Source: Lethocerus indicus (Eukaryota; Arthropoda; Insecta; Hemiptera; Belostomatidae). From it: 64,000 nt of DNA. Under the pieces are notes generated by a model. The model searched no databases. It saw only the letters and a program-made list of their open reading frames with translations, and was not told where the DNA came from. The position numbers and the translations under genes are program-made. The stretch is from positions 11,472,925-11,536,924 of the forward strand of contig JACDQD010000003.1 of assembly GCA_019843655.1 (NCBI GenBank). The letters are read 5' to 3'. Below, one piece after another: positions 1 through 12,090 of this stretch; position 1 is the first letter of the stretch; each line of letters opens with the position of its first letter.

Positions 1-1416
1 AAAGTATTACCGACCCTAACATGTAAATATCAGAAAGCATAGTCTCTGTTAGTTCAAGTAACATATTATTCCAGTATATTAATCTTTGGATTGAAACGGC
101 TGCAAGCAGTTATGGAATGTGTACAGCCAGCTAATATACTACGGGTTTAAATAGCTATTGCGGCTATCGCTAGGCGGGTAAATCTCTGGAGCGGAAGAGG
201 CGGGCGGCCATTAGGAGACAGGACGCTGAGAGGACAACGGGCCGGTTGAAAATGATACGAGTCACCTTTATAAATGATAGCCATCGTTACTTTTAATATC
301 CAGAGAGCGCGGTGTGGGCTCAGTTTGCATTCAGCCCAGTGTAATTGAACGGCCCCCTTGTCCCAGTATCAATAACAGGGCCCTCCGAGGGGCAAACACC
401 CGTCAGCTCGGCTCAATGTTCAACAAACTCATAACGGGCGCCAACCCTCGGTTACCTCTTTATTGAGATATCCCCAATTGGCTAATCCCCAATTAGCAGA
501 TTCATAATTTCTATTCCTGCGAAAGTGATCCTTTAGTATTAGAAACGTTCAAAAGAATATTATCCCCATTTAAATACTATTTTATGAGATGTTCTTAAAT
601 CCTTTACCTTGGATGCCGCGACAATTTTAACTCTCTGAAGAAATTGTATAAATAACTCGGTAGAAAAATTAAAAATAATTATTATATTAAGATATTATGA
701 TGTCAGAATAAACGGTCTAAGAAGTAGAAACGTTAATGAGAGCGCCGTACATGGAAGTAGTCCTTGCTTCGGCCACATAAGTCCAAGTTATTATCACTTC
801 GAGTCATAATTCTTGGACTATGGATATTAATCGATAATTATAGAATTGCACATGTCCTGCCATAGAGAGTATTTTACCATAGATTCCCATGCAATTTTAC
901 CATTCGTTTTAAGTTAAACGTTATTATAACGCTGTGAAATAAATGTTTCAGTAATGTTATTAGTTATTTTTACTTTTTGGAATTCGTGGTTCGTTTTACG
1001 CAATTAAATAGCCACTGATTGTTCAACTTCAACTAATGCTTGAAAAGAGGGACGTAATTATGTACGTGGTTTGAATTTAGCAATTAACTTCATTCTCGAT
1101 TTCCGCTTCTTGGAACGACAGCTAGGTAGAAATTATAAAACCAATCATGTCGTACCGACAACAGCTTGTTAGAGATTTGGATTGCTCTAGTAATCCATAT
1201 GACCATTCGTTCTCTAAATGAGTTCGGATCAGTCCCACTGAAACCTCCTTTTACAGTCCGATTGAAGGAATTCGAATACAATACGGGGAGAAACTCGCGA
1301 GAGAAAATGGGGGTAGGATACGAGAACGGGAACGGGACGATGCGGCTGTATGACCAAATTTGGTTCAAATAACGCTGACCCGGTCGGGTTGCGATTCCCG
1401 GTCAGTCCGGGAGATG

Positions 1417-1471
<55 letters not shown>

Positions 1472-3176
1472 GAATGAGAGAGAGGGAGCGAGAGAAGGAG
1501 GGAACGAATGGCGTAAAGGGTTTTCGCAACGAAAAAAAAGGAAAAATCAGAAACTGGAAGAAGAAACTGGATCAATAAATCTGCGGCCGGTGCACGCTTT
1601 GCATTGACGAAACGCCATTGTACCCTGAGCACCCAACAATCCCCGCACTTATACAACATTCCTCGGCGTTGTACAGGGAGGAGCTTTTTTTTTCTAAACG
1701 GACCTGCCGTGTATAAAATAATGTTTTCTAGCTCAAAAACCCGACGCGAACGTGACTAATCGTGGAAATTGTGTTGCCGGCCTCCGGTGGTACGACGTGT
1801 GAACCACTGGGGGAGGGAGTGGTCCCCGAAATTGTATTCTTCGCTTTATGTAATATAAACCGATATTGCCACTTATCTCCACTCTGACTAATATAATAAA
1901 GCGTAGTTACAGCACCGATTGTCGTGTAATACACATAATACAGGTTATACGCCTAAAAACTGTAGTAGAATAGCAATATCTTGCCACTTTGGTTAAATTT
2001 GAGCAAAATCCATATATTCGTTCATATTTATCCATGTGTTCACATTTCTTATAAAACGATATTTTCAAATATAATGTCTTCTGAGATGCATTCGAAGTTA
2101 AAAATAACTTGGACTGTATAATAATTTACTTGAAGGCATATTAAGACATACAGTTCTTATAGCGAAGGCAAAACACGTACCATTTTAATTTCATCGCGGT
2201 TTGTCGCATGCCGTTTGGGTTCTATTGGTCTTTACCGCCGGTCTGTACAACTTCAGGGCTTTTCATTTCAAACCGGGACTTATACATTCGTAATTAATTA
2301 ATGAGTTTCTTTTCGTACAATTTAACAGTACACATTTTCCAATAAACGGCCTACGGCAGTTGAACGCCAGAGTTCATATTTATCCCAGACAGACGCCCCC
2401 TCCAAGAAGTGTTGTGTGTTCATAACGCGCACTCTGGACAGAAACCAATAGGGTATTCTCAGCCGCGAATACTGGACAAATTATAATCCGAGCGTCCGTT
2501 CTTACGCCGAGTCGTTTATTAGATTAACGCGGTATAGGGCCGTTTACTCTTCGCGAGCCCTAACCCGGGAGAGCGCCATACCGAAGCGTCTTTCGTATCT
2601 CTTAGGCCGAGGCGGACGTGACCATAATATCTCTGCGGACCCATTACGGTATCCATAATGGACGAAATATGAAGTCCAGCCTCACGGGACGACAAAGCCA
2701 CCGATACCGGATTTCTGCCGGCGGACCCTCCCCCCCCCCCACCGGCGAGCTTCGTCACGTCCCAGGCGGCAACTGCGACGTCCGGCCATTTGAAAAACTT
2801 TAATAGGCGGCCGCATTCTATTTTTTAATTTGAACTTTATAGGAAACGATACTCATTTCTTCGAGATGGTCCGTCCGACGCATTCCCGCGGCCGCGAGCC
2901 CCATCGCGCCTCTATTTTATAGTGGCAAATTGAATTCGCCCGCGGAGGAGGCTTTTTATTATATTCCTTCTCGGCCCCGGCACTGAGTTATTTCTGCCGG
3001 CGGAAACCCGACCGGTAATGGATACTCTCGATACTCTCCGGCCGTGTTTTCCCGATCCTACGTATAAGGCGTGAACGGGTGCCGATTTGATACTTTATGA
3101 CAACACGGTTTAGTTCGATTTCAACATTAATAGTACCAGTTTTAGCTTTCGGATCGTCCGTCTCGCTAGCCACTTC
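1..3176. other. noncoding stretch, no gene seen
   Basis: AT-rich with moderate GC patches. It contains the AG microsatellite at 1.4 kb and an 11-base C run at 2730-2740. The ORFs over 1090-1660 and 2519-2803 overlap on both strands and contain low-complexity arginine/glutamate or serine/leucine runs; none looks coding. Confidence 0.7.
1422..1467 (+). repeat. (AG)n microsatellite
   Basis: Uninterrupted AG dinucleotides, followed by a purine-rich imperfect tail to about 1500. Confidence 0.97.
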
Positions 3177-3204
3177 GGTCTTTCGCTAGACCGGTTTCAG
3201 CCGC
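3177..3204 (-). repeat. dispersed GAAACCGGTCTAGC motif, partial copy
   Basis: On the minus strand this reads GGCTGAAACCGG followed by a hairpin GGTCT-AGCGAA-AGACC. Only the right half of the family motif is kept. It lies 36 bp left of a plus-strand copy, forming a divergent pair. Confidence 0.6.
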
Positions 3205-3240
3205 TCATTATGTTTCCGATAGTAGATGTTGGTGCAATGG

Positions 3241-3280
3241 TGAAGCTACTGAGGATGGCGAGCAACCGTGCCGGTTTAGG
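3241..3280 (+). repeat. dispersed CTGANGATGGC motif, left-half copy
   Basis: Reads GAAGCTACTGAGGATGGCGAG, then CAACCGTGCCGG. CTGAGGA (3249-3255) keeps the CUGANGA core, but GAAA is replaced by GTGC. It shares the leading GAAGCTACTGA with the copy at 41.1 kb. Confidence 0.6.
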
Positions 3281-5239
3281 AAAAGAGTAAGGCATCGAAC
3301 GCAGACAGAAGGTTGTAAGAATGGTGGTATTCCAAACCCTAGCAGAACACAGAACAGGTTTTTGAACTTATCGTAGTACCGGTTTCATAGTGATATCACT
3401 AACCCCAAAAATTTAGCGATTGCATCAAAATTCGCTCTCTCCCGGAAGATAGATTAATCTGGGCATCCAACTACCGAAATTTCTCTCCCATCCCTACCCT
3501 TGGTTTATACTGAATATCGGAAACGAGGGAATTATGGAGAAAGATATGTCTCCCGCATTGAAATTTCAACAATATAATAAATTAGAAGCAATAGCAAAAC
3601 CAATAATAGGTATTGAGACAATTCAATACCAACTAGTTATCCTTCATAAGGATAACTGTTCACGGAGTATCTATTAAAGATTTTAGAAAGTATGAAAAGT
3701 GGTTCGTGAAAATAGTAGCCGGTATTGGATTGATAGCGATGAATTGTGGCGGTTAAATTAAAAATCAATCCCTGCAAGATATTTAAATGTTAAGTACTTA
3801 CGAAGGGTGTTCTGATGTATCACGTTGTAACCGCAGAAAGTGGTCATTCAGTAAAAATACTGTCTGAAAACAGCATACTACTGAAACAACACAAGCAATT
3901 GAGAACAGAACTGAGGCAGTATCAAAATGTTTTAGATAAGACAAATCAAAATATGGTTAAATGAAAAAAAAAAGAAATTGTTTTCCCTTACGTAGCGGAA
4001 AGACTTGTGGAGAAGGATTATAATCGGGCAGGACTAATGTTGCAAACATTACTACAGTGACAATTTTTGTCCCGGCAAATAATGCATATTTCTGCAAGGA
4101 GACGTACATAAATATACAGATCTGAAACAAAATTAATTTCAGACTATATTTCCTGCAAAGGATTATCCGAAAGTGAGCGGCCCTCCTGTAATATATAACA
4201 ACCTTTTCTACTTAACACGGATATTGCCAGTCTTGAAAGAAAAAGTACCGGCCTCAGAACGTCAAGGGTTAAAGAAAGAATTTGCATACATTAATATATA
4301 TGAATACATAAGCATAAAACGTCGATGCCTTTTGTGAAAAAAAGAATGAAACAGGAGTTTTATGCGTTTTTTATTTAAAAAAAAAACTGGTCGGCCAGGT
4401 ATTTCATACCACATTAACCGGACGAGTGCCTATCCCAAAATCTGAAACAATCCTTTAGAAAACCCCTGTAAAGAGTTCTCCCTTTGTTATTGCAAACTAG
4501 TATTATAATATATTGTTTTTTTTTCGATTATTATTGAGTCACTGTTTCGCATACATATTCGTCTACATATTCAGAAGAAACACAACAAAAAATCTCCGAA
4601 AAAATAAAATTTGAATAAAATAATTACTTGAATATGATTGATATTTATTGAAACTGTAAATTATTTTAAAGAAGGCGAAAAGAAAATAAGTAAGACAATA
4701 ATTCAATTGTACGTGTTGAATATATGACTGTTTAAATGTCTCCAGTTTGAGAGTTAAACACCATTAACGCCTTTTTCAGACACAGTGTAGGGCCGGTCTC
4801 ATAATTTACTTTTCTCCCTTATAGTGACCCCGAAATTATTTACAAAGTATTTTGCTATAGCATACTAAGAACAACTTGTCTTATAGCGGAAATAGTTTAC
4901 ATGCATTAACCGATGGCCTGTTTGTTGATGGGTTGCCTTCGGTATCATTAAATATTAAGTTAAATAATTTTATCATATTTCAAGGGCGTCGATGTTATTT
5001 TAATCTTTAATGCCTACCATGAACTATTTATCTGAAGTACTCCTGTGCCCCCGAAGGGTATATTTCGATCGGCTGCGATGCTTACGTGAGATATAGTACA
5101 AAATATGAGACTGTACGGGTGCCTGTATGAATTATGCTCAGCCTTAACGGTTGGGGTTGTCGTAAAGCGTTCAGCGAAGGCGTTTCTCAAAATATTTGTC
5201 AGCCGTAGTTATATAAATATAGGAACGGTTGGGGCAAAT
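3281..5239. other. AT-rich noncoding stretch
   Basis: Apart from the paired hairpins at 3609-3657, I see only AT-rich sequence with short A and T runs and frequent stops in all frames. Confidence 0.7.
3609..3657. repeat. two adjacent perfect hairpins
   Basis: The first has 8-bp arms GGTATTGA/TCAATACC around GACAAT (3609-3630). The second has 10-bp arms AGTTATCCTT/AAGGATAACT around CAT (3635-3657). Only four bases separate them. Function unknown. Confidence 0.75.
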
Positions 5240-5437
5240 ATGGGCGCTGTGATCGTGAACCGCCTCTTGACCCTGCGCCAGACCACCGAGCTCGAGCCCG
5301 ACCTCTAACTGTTTTTAAGACGCCCGAAGACGGCGAAGGTCGACTGTTGGGGGTCCTTGACGAAATTCATTTATAACAACAGCAAAAAGGACGCCTTCGA
5401 TGCAGTGTCCTTGTGCGAGGCGCGGCTGGAGGGGTAG
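5240..5437 (+). pseudogene. unidentified coding-like remnant with one in-frame stop
   Basis: From an ATG at 5240 the plus frame reads MGAVIVNRLLTLRQ, then TTELEPDL, a TAA at 5306-5308, and continues LFLRRPKTAKVDCW, GSLTKFIYNNSKKD and AFDAVSLCEARLEG to a TAG at 5435-5437. Nearly every codon ends in G or C (for example CTC, GAC, GAG, CTG, ACC), while the flanks are AT-rich. That three-base periodicity is what a protein-coding segment leaves behind and is unlike the other chance ORFs here. I do not recognise the protein. It could be a processed pseudogene, a transposon fragment, or a decayed exon. The frame is open upstream to an ATG at 5105, but there the G/C third-position bias is lost. The TAA makes an active CDS unlikely unless it is read through or removed by splicing. 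Confidence 0.45.
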
Positions 5438-6372
5438 GCATAAATCAAATGTGTCCTACCACAGAATTCTGAATTAGCTCCCGCATTTCAGAAGTTCACT
5501 TGAAGAGTGAACAGTTCTTCTCCAAAACCTTGGACAAAACTGTTCCATAAATATTTTCCCTAATAAAGCTGTTCTATACTACTGAAACTAAAATGTAGAA
5601 TACATACGAATAATTGAAATAAATAAGTGTTTTGCAGTTTTTAGCTCACTGCGTTATCCTTGAGAAATGTGAAGGAATACATTTTGTTGTTACATCCGAT
5701 TTTCAGGGAAAGAAAAGGACAAAATAAACATTTTAAATTTGATTTCCTAAATTATTACACTGCTCTTCGAACATGAGTCAATATTAATAGCAAACATCCG
5801 TCGTTTTACTACCCTCATAAAAGACTTCCCCTTTTATTTTCTTGATTGTACCCGAACGTAATAACTATATCAACGAATCGCCTTCTGTAACCTGTTAACT
5901 TCTCAGTAATTTGGAGCCCGCCATATCGCAATTACTTACATCCGGTCACTGGGAAAGGTGCTTAAACAAGATTCCTTTTGTGTTGAGCTGTTTGTTGCTG
6001 CACTTTCCTTCAAGTTTTATCCGTAATAAAAAATGAATATTCGGAAAGTAATCAGTACAATAAATAACTGTTCATAATACAATATTCTAGCTCGTCCATT
6101 GAAGATAATGAAAATAATAACCCGTAACATTCAGGAAATCGATTAAAATACCATCATCATGGCCGATGAATTTGGCCCCATTTTAAGTGGGGTCATAAAT
6201 CAAGACAAGGATTTCACAAAAAATCATTATCCCGAAATACAAATTTATCGATTCGTTAATAAATTGGGCGGCAATAACATGTCACTCGTTTGGAGACGGG
6301 AAATTATTCAAATCGCATATTGGTCCCAATTTATGGCCTTATTCTTAAATCATGTTTACCGGCTTGACACTC

Positions 6373-6403
6373 ATTTATTTATTATTATTATTATTATTTT
6401 TAG
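6373..6403 (+). repeat. (ATT)n microsatellite
   Basis: ATT/TTA triplets, about nine units, ending in TTTT. Confidence 0.85.
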
Positions 6404-6785
6404 AAAATCGGTCCAGATATTGAAAATACCTTTTCGGCGTCCGCCTAAAAAAAAATTGGGCCCAGGACAAATCAATTATTGGGTCTTTTGAATTTTCGAT
6501 ATTGCCGAATCCCTGATAGAATTTGAGCTGTTATTAACTTACCGGCCACAAAAATCTTTTAATATCTTCTCGCAACTACAAAGTTAATAGAAATGTCATC
6601 AAATCATTATATATTGGAAAGTAAGTCGAAATTTAGCTAAATTTGCAATACTCAAATCCGGAATTTAGTGATAATTCAAGTTCTGGTGGCGGAAGCCTTG
6701 GCTCATTTATAATAGAAACTATTTATTTCATGAAATTGTGCCTGCAGCAATTGTCATGGGTCGGACAATAGTTTCGAGTCCCTCG

Positions 6786-6820
6786 TAGCTGCTGAGGAGG
6801 GCTATGAGGCGAAATCAGTC
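6786..6820 (+). repeat. diverged CTGANGA...GAAA motif copy
   Basis: Reads AGCTGCTGAGGAGGGC, TATGAGGC, GAAATCAGTC. CTGAGGA lies at 6792-6798 and GAAA at 6811-6814. The intervening bases do not form a convincing stem, so this looks like a decayed or subfamily-variant copy. Confidence 0.4.
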
Positions 6821-7844
6821 CGTGCAATTCACAGGGGGACGATTAGGTTGGAAACGTCGGGTCCGTTACGGGAGCGACGGTTAACAACTCACCACCCGAA
6901 GCTATCATCCATCGACCGCGTTGCACATCTGTTAGTTATCCAACCGTCCTACCATTTCATAGCTCGTTAACTCCCGGCCGTAATTAAGTTTTAATTGTGG
7001 CTCGGATTAATTGTGTTTATTAAACGTCAATTACCACCCGGCGAGGTGGGCCCGACCCGTCCGTCGGTGAATCTGAATCTTGTCGGGTCATATTTCTCAA
7101 CTCGTACATTAAGGCCGATACAAATTGTTGGTTTTCTTTAGGCCCTCTATCGTTAAATCGGCCATTTAAATAAAGTTGAAACGCTTCCCAAAATTTAGTG
7201 ATAAAGTTCCGAATAGACCGAACTTTAGCTTCAAACATTTTAACCGAATGCTACTGACTTTGACAAGTTGATTGGTTGATGACATCAGTGAAGGACGATG
7301 GTACATAATGTAAAACTACAACTTTTTAAAAACAGATAATATAATCCTAGAATCTAATATCCAAATCGAGAATATTAGTACTAAAAAATGTAATATAGTA
7401 ATCATCTCTGCAGAGTATTATATTGGAGTTACGGTATGCAAATATTTACCAATGATGAATAAATAAATATAAATGCGATAAAATATCGTAACTCGCATAA
7501 GAAAAAAAACATACTCGATTCAACACGTTCTCAATAAGCGGTGAATATAAATGATCTTTTGCTGTTTACTATCCTCAGTTCAGTCTTTAACCGTGTATGT
7601 TCCGGTTAAGGGGAAGGAAAATTGGTAAGGTATGCAGTCAATGTTGAGTGGCCGTCTCGCTGGTAGTAACTAGAAGCGCGGTAATGCGGTAGAGGAAGGC
7701 ACCCCGGGGCCCAGTCATAACCGAGCGCCGTTCCCGTTATCGTAAACCGAGCTAGCCCGCTCCAGCAAATCTCCGCGTCCTTTATGGTTATGCCCCAGAT
7801 CTCATTTACATAGAACACGCCCGCTTGCATAATTACTCAGCGGC

Positions 7845-7954
7845 TGAATTACAATTATTCGCTCGGACCGGGCCGATATCTTCACGCGGCCCCTAAAGGA
7901 TCCTCGACCGCGGCCGAGAGTGGTTCGCTGGGCCGCGGTCTGAGTTACAATTAT
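7845..7954. repeat. 14-bp direct repeats flanking a 10-bp GC hairpin
   Basis: TGAATTACAATTAT (7845-7858) and TGAGTTACAATTAT (7941-7954) differ at one base and bracket a GC-rich segment. That segment ends in a perfect inverted repeat GACCGCGGCC/GGCCGCGGTC (7906-7915 and 7931-7940). The layout resembles an insertion with target duplication, but no element was recognised inside. Confidence 0.6.
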
Positions 7955-8830
7955 AGCCGACGCCTCTCGGGCTCAGAAACGCGTTGCCGGAGATAAGAGG
8001 CTAAGTCAGTACCGCCATTAAAGCATTATTTGTCAAGCGTTTAGTGCCGATTCGCGTTCGATTAAAGGACGAAGGCGCGGGGCTAAAGTCTCGAAGGAAC
8101 TAGTGATTACGAACCCGTCTCCTCCTAGGTTCGGAAAGTCTAATTGAAATGGATGTACAGGTCGCACCTATACAGTAGCCCGTTAAGTTTTGGAATACAA
8201 TCGGTCTTCTGCTTCCACTAGCTTGTCCACATTTCAGTTAAAAGTTGAAGGAACGGACTTTATATGAAATTCTTCGCTATAACCTCACGACACCTCGATC
8301 TACAGTAAAAGAAACTTAAATATTTAATGAAACTTAGTTAAAGTAACTAGTAAATAATGTGTACTAAAGTTAACGCTTAGAATGTATTTCAATCGTGCCG
8401 CAACAAGGGCAAGGCAATTGAGCAACGCCTCGGGCGGGTTAACCACGGAGGCGATATACGATTGGTAATAATCTATTATCATTATTATACTCGTTATTTA
8501 CGCGGTGTCCTTTATCTAACAAAACCGACCGTGCTCTTGGCGAATAATTTCCACATATATAATAACGCCGCTCGGATTCATTTCTCCGTCCGATACAGCG
8601 AGCGAATCATTTTCGGATCCAGAAGTTTAAACCGCCTCCCTCGGCTAACTCCAATCAATTACGTACTCGATAGAGACATTTGCCCTCGTTCCACAAATGG
8701 AAATTACAGTCTTCACAATCGGCCGTCGGCGGCGCGATTTTCTCCGCAGATAAATGGAATTAGATAAAGCACCGAGTTGTAAGAGCGCTAAAAACCGATA
8801 TATCGTTAGATCATCGACATACCGCTCCAA

Positions 8831-9130
8831 GTCGTTTCTATGGTATTTTGAGTTTGCGAGAAAGCTGAGAACTGCAAGAGCACGGCTGGAACAGGAAGAA
8901 GTGAGCGGACGGGGGGGTTTGGGGGCGGGGTGGAGCGGGACCCCTTCATTAGGCGTCGTATCTTAGCCGACGGGACGTCGTCGTCGGGCTGCCCCTTGGC
9001 TCTTGCCACTTGCCCGGGGCCATCAAGCGAAGAGCGGAAGACGAAGCCTCCCCGCTACCCCCTCCCAGGGCCAGGACCTGCTCGGGTGAACCGCACCGAT
9101 TATGGACGTGGATGGCCCTAAGGCGAATAC
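8831..9130. other. GC-rich patch
   Basis: CpG-rich block containing the plus-strand quadruplex motif. Overlapping ORFs on both strands are rich in proline, arginine and serine, as expected from composition alone. Could be a promoter-like island, but no start-site signal was recognised. Confidence 0.45.
8911..8939 (+). other. G-quadruplex-forming motif (plus strand)
   Basis: G runs of 7, 5, 4 and 3 separated by loops of 3, 1 and 6 bases, fitting the G3+N1-7 rule. It sits in a GC-rich patch. Confidence 0.6.
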
Positions 9131-12026
9131 CAGTCGTATTTAATAACATTACCTGTCCCTTATACGCTGAAGCTCGAAGGGATATAATCGTAGTTACGAC
9201 CTGAAGCCCTTCTGGGCGAATATTTTATTGTATTTGAAACATTTTTCGGTCTGGAGCAAGAATCAATTGTCGAATGGACGAATAGTTGGAAAAACTGGTA
9301 ACACATTGATCACTTAATATTTGTCAACTATTAAACGCTTATTAATAGATGAAACTGAAGTTTATTAATCCTAACATCTCCAATAACAGATGCACACTCG
9401 ATTGATCGAGTGTAAGTTGGTGTAATCTTATTTGTGACATACAGAACACTGTAGCGGCATATGCAATAAAATTAATCATCTAGTGGAGACAGCTTGACCG
9501 CTAGCTGGACCTTTCGGCTTCCCTCAAATTTCTTCTCCAATCAGATTTCATAGATTTTATAATTTTGACACTGACTGTACCTTAATGAAATGAAACGGAT
9601 CGCGAGAAAAGAGTGATTTAATAATAAAGAATTTGAATTGCTTTATTTTCAACACTTCATAGCAACCACTTTAGATATGAATTGACTGATGTATTGCCGC
9701 AATTACTGGATGACCTAAGGAAAATATTCACTGGATTGTTATGTTCATTTCATATTCAGTATTTAAAATTTTAATTCAAATATAATCGACGCTGAATTTT
9801 CCGCATTAGCTTGACATTTTTTGTATTAATTATATTCGAACAGGCCGATAATTATCAGGTTAAATCCAAACGTGGGAGATGACTATTTACAATCTGAATT
9901 AAATATCAGTAAGGTGTTATTATCGATTAAAACTGAAAATAATTGAAACGGTATTTCAAATGAAGTGGAAAATTTTCTCGAAGTAACCTTTTCACATCGA
10001 GCATTCTTTAATGTTGTGAATTATTCAAATTCAAGACGGCTGAAAGATTGCAGAAAGTAATTTTCTAGCGTTATCTTAAATAGAACAAGCTTTTATTGAA
10101 TGTTGAGAAGTAGAAAATGAAATAAAAGGGGGCCTGTGGCGCCAATGCTTTCCCCATTATTATCTGTAACGAACCTCGTAAACAACGTAAGGACGCGGAA
10201 AACACGATAAATTATTCATAGGCTGATTTTACTGGACGATGAATTAGATAATTATATGTATTTTATTATTTAGCCATGTCAGATATGTTATATTGCATAT
10301 AATAAACCAGAGGTAATAAATAATAATAATAGTTTGGGTCAATGAAAATTGGTAAGGTGGGGTCAAAATATTTTGAATTTGTTTGGAGTATCGTTAATGG
10401 AAATTTAATTCTTGAATGAACAGATAGTGAAAAATGAATTTTCTATCCATAACTGCACCGGAATTACAAATTTTAATAATGTAATTCAAAATTCAATTGT
10501 AGCATAAATACAAGAGAATATATGTTATATAAATATTACATCATTTAATCCGAAGAGAAAATATAGGTATATTTATTTATTTCAACTTTTATGTGTGCTT
10601 TTCGAAAATCTTTTTTTGTGTTCCTTGATTTTTTCGTGCTTCGCGCAGAATCCGGCGCATAACACCGTATGGGAACGTCTTAATTAAAGAATTCGGTCGC
10701 TTCTAAGGATTGCTAATTGGGGGGAAAACGTTCGTTATATGTATCTCCGCAAGAAAAAAGGAACGGAAAGAATATAATAAATATCCCGACTTTTCGTTAA
10801 CTAACAAACCCTAAATTGGGTGATTCGCTGGGGGAAAGAATCTGATTAAAATCACCGGCTAATTTAGTTCCCTGGGAGAAACACCTAATAATTGGACGGA
10901 TTTTGGGGGAATGAAAAAAAGGAGAGTTATTCGCAAGGGGGACCTGGGATACTTGGACGGCCGAGTCTTCCCCGGGGACTGGCGCATATCTTCACGGATT
11001 ACGGAGGAAGAGGAAGTGGAAGGCGGAGGAGAAGAAAGAGGATGAGAACGTGGCGTTGAAGAAGCGTCTAGAACTCGAGATTTGTGTGGGACTTTGAAGA
11101 GCCGAAATATTGGCGGAGGGCAGAAAAAACGGTCCCGCAGTCGCTTTTCAAGTATCGACCGACGGCACCTTTTCTTCTAACCCAACACCCGACAAACGGT
11201 CCCAAACAGCTGGAGATTACAGCTTGGAAAGCCCTGAAATGACAACTTATATATTTCCCTAACTCTCCTGGAATTTGAAATATCCTATCGGCCTTCATGC
11301 CATCGTTATTGGATTTATGTTAGTAGAATAAGCAAGTCTTTATCCTCACCTTTATCCATGGACAATAATAACAATCGACCAAAAAATAAATCCAGCATTC
11401 TTCATCATCGGAGTAATTTTCTGGTTCTTCTACTTCTGTCTGTAATTCACTGCAGTACTATGTTACTAACGTATTAGAATTATAGTGTTATCTCCTTAAT
11501 GATTTTGTAAGTTTCAGAATATCATGGCTTTTTATAATACAGCAAGTTTCTTACAGACTTCAACTGCCACTGAAGAATAACTTCGTTACACTTCGACGCG
11601 TTTATTAATTATGACGAAGAAATCAAATATATTTTTTTAAAATAAGATATCCAATAAAATAAATCAAAAGTTAATTTCGTATTCATGTTCTGGAATTTAT
11701 CTTGAGCCATTTTATTATCGATCGGCAATCAATGAAAAGTTTCGAAATCTGAAATTCCTCCGCATGTCGAATTTATAATATGTCTCATTAATTCGGGCCC
11801 AATATTTCTGTGTCTGTTTGTCGGAGCGCCGCAGAATGAATGGAGAAAGAAAAACATTAAAACAAATTCCTCCCTCGCGGGGATCGAGGATTTCATCATC
11901 GCCTTCGCAAAAGTGTCAAGGACTTAGGCAGCGTCCGGTGGCGCGGAGGAGGTCGGCCCTATTTGCGTCTCGAGACGCTATTTTCGTGACCCAAAAAAAT
12001 ATGCAATTAAATGCTCCACCCGAGAA

Positions 12027-12030
<4 letters not shown>
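9131..12030. other. AT-rich noncoding stretch
   Basis: Strongly AT-rich between 9.2 and 10.8 kb. Contains the 9-bp inverted repeat at 9.4 kb. The ORF at 11068-11298 (minus) shows no recognisable domain. Confidence 0.7.
9394..9413. repeat. 9-bp perfect inverted repeat
   Basis: ACACTCGAT and ATCGAGTGT separated by TG. Isolated in AT-rich DNA. Confidence 0.6.

Positions 12031-12088
<58 letters not shown>
12031..12088 (+). repeat. (GA)n microsatellite
   Basis: GA dinucleotides with one GG interruption near the right end. Confidence 0.97.

Positions 12089-12090
<2 letters not shown>

Larger units (their letters stand above)
5438..8830. other. noncoding stretch
   Basis: AT-rich up to about 7.6 kb, then more GC-rich. 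Holds the motif copy at 6.8 kb, the ATT repeat, and the flanked hairpin at 7.9 kb. No coding signature. Confidence 0.65.
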
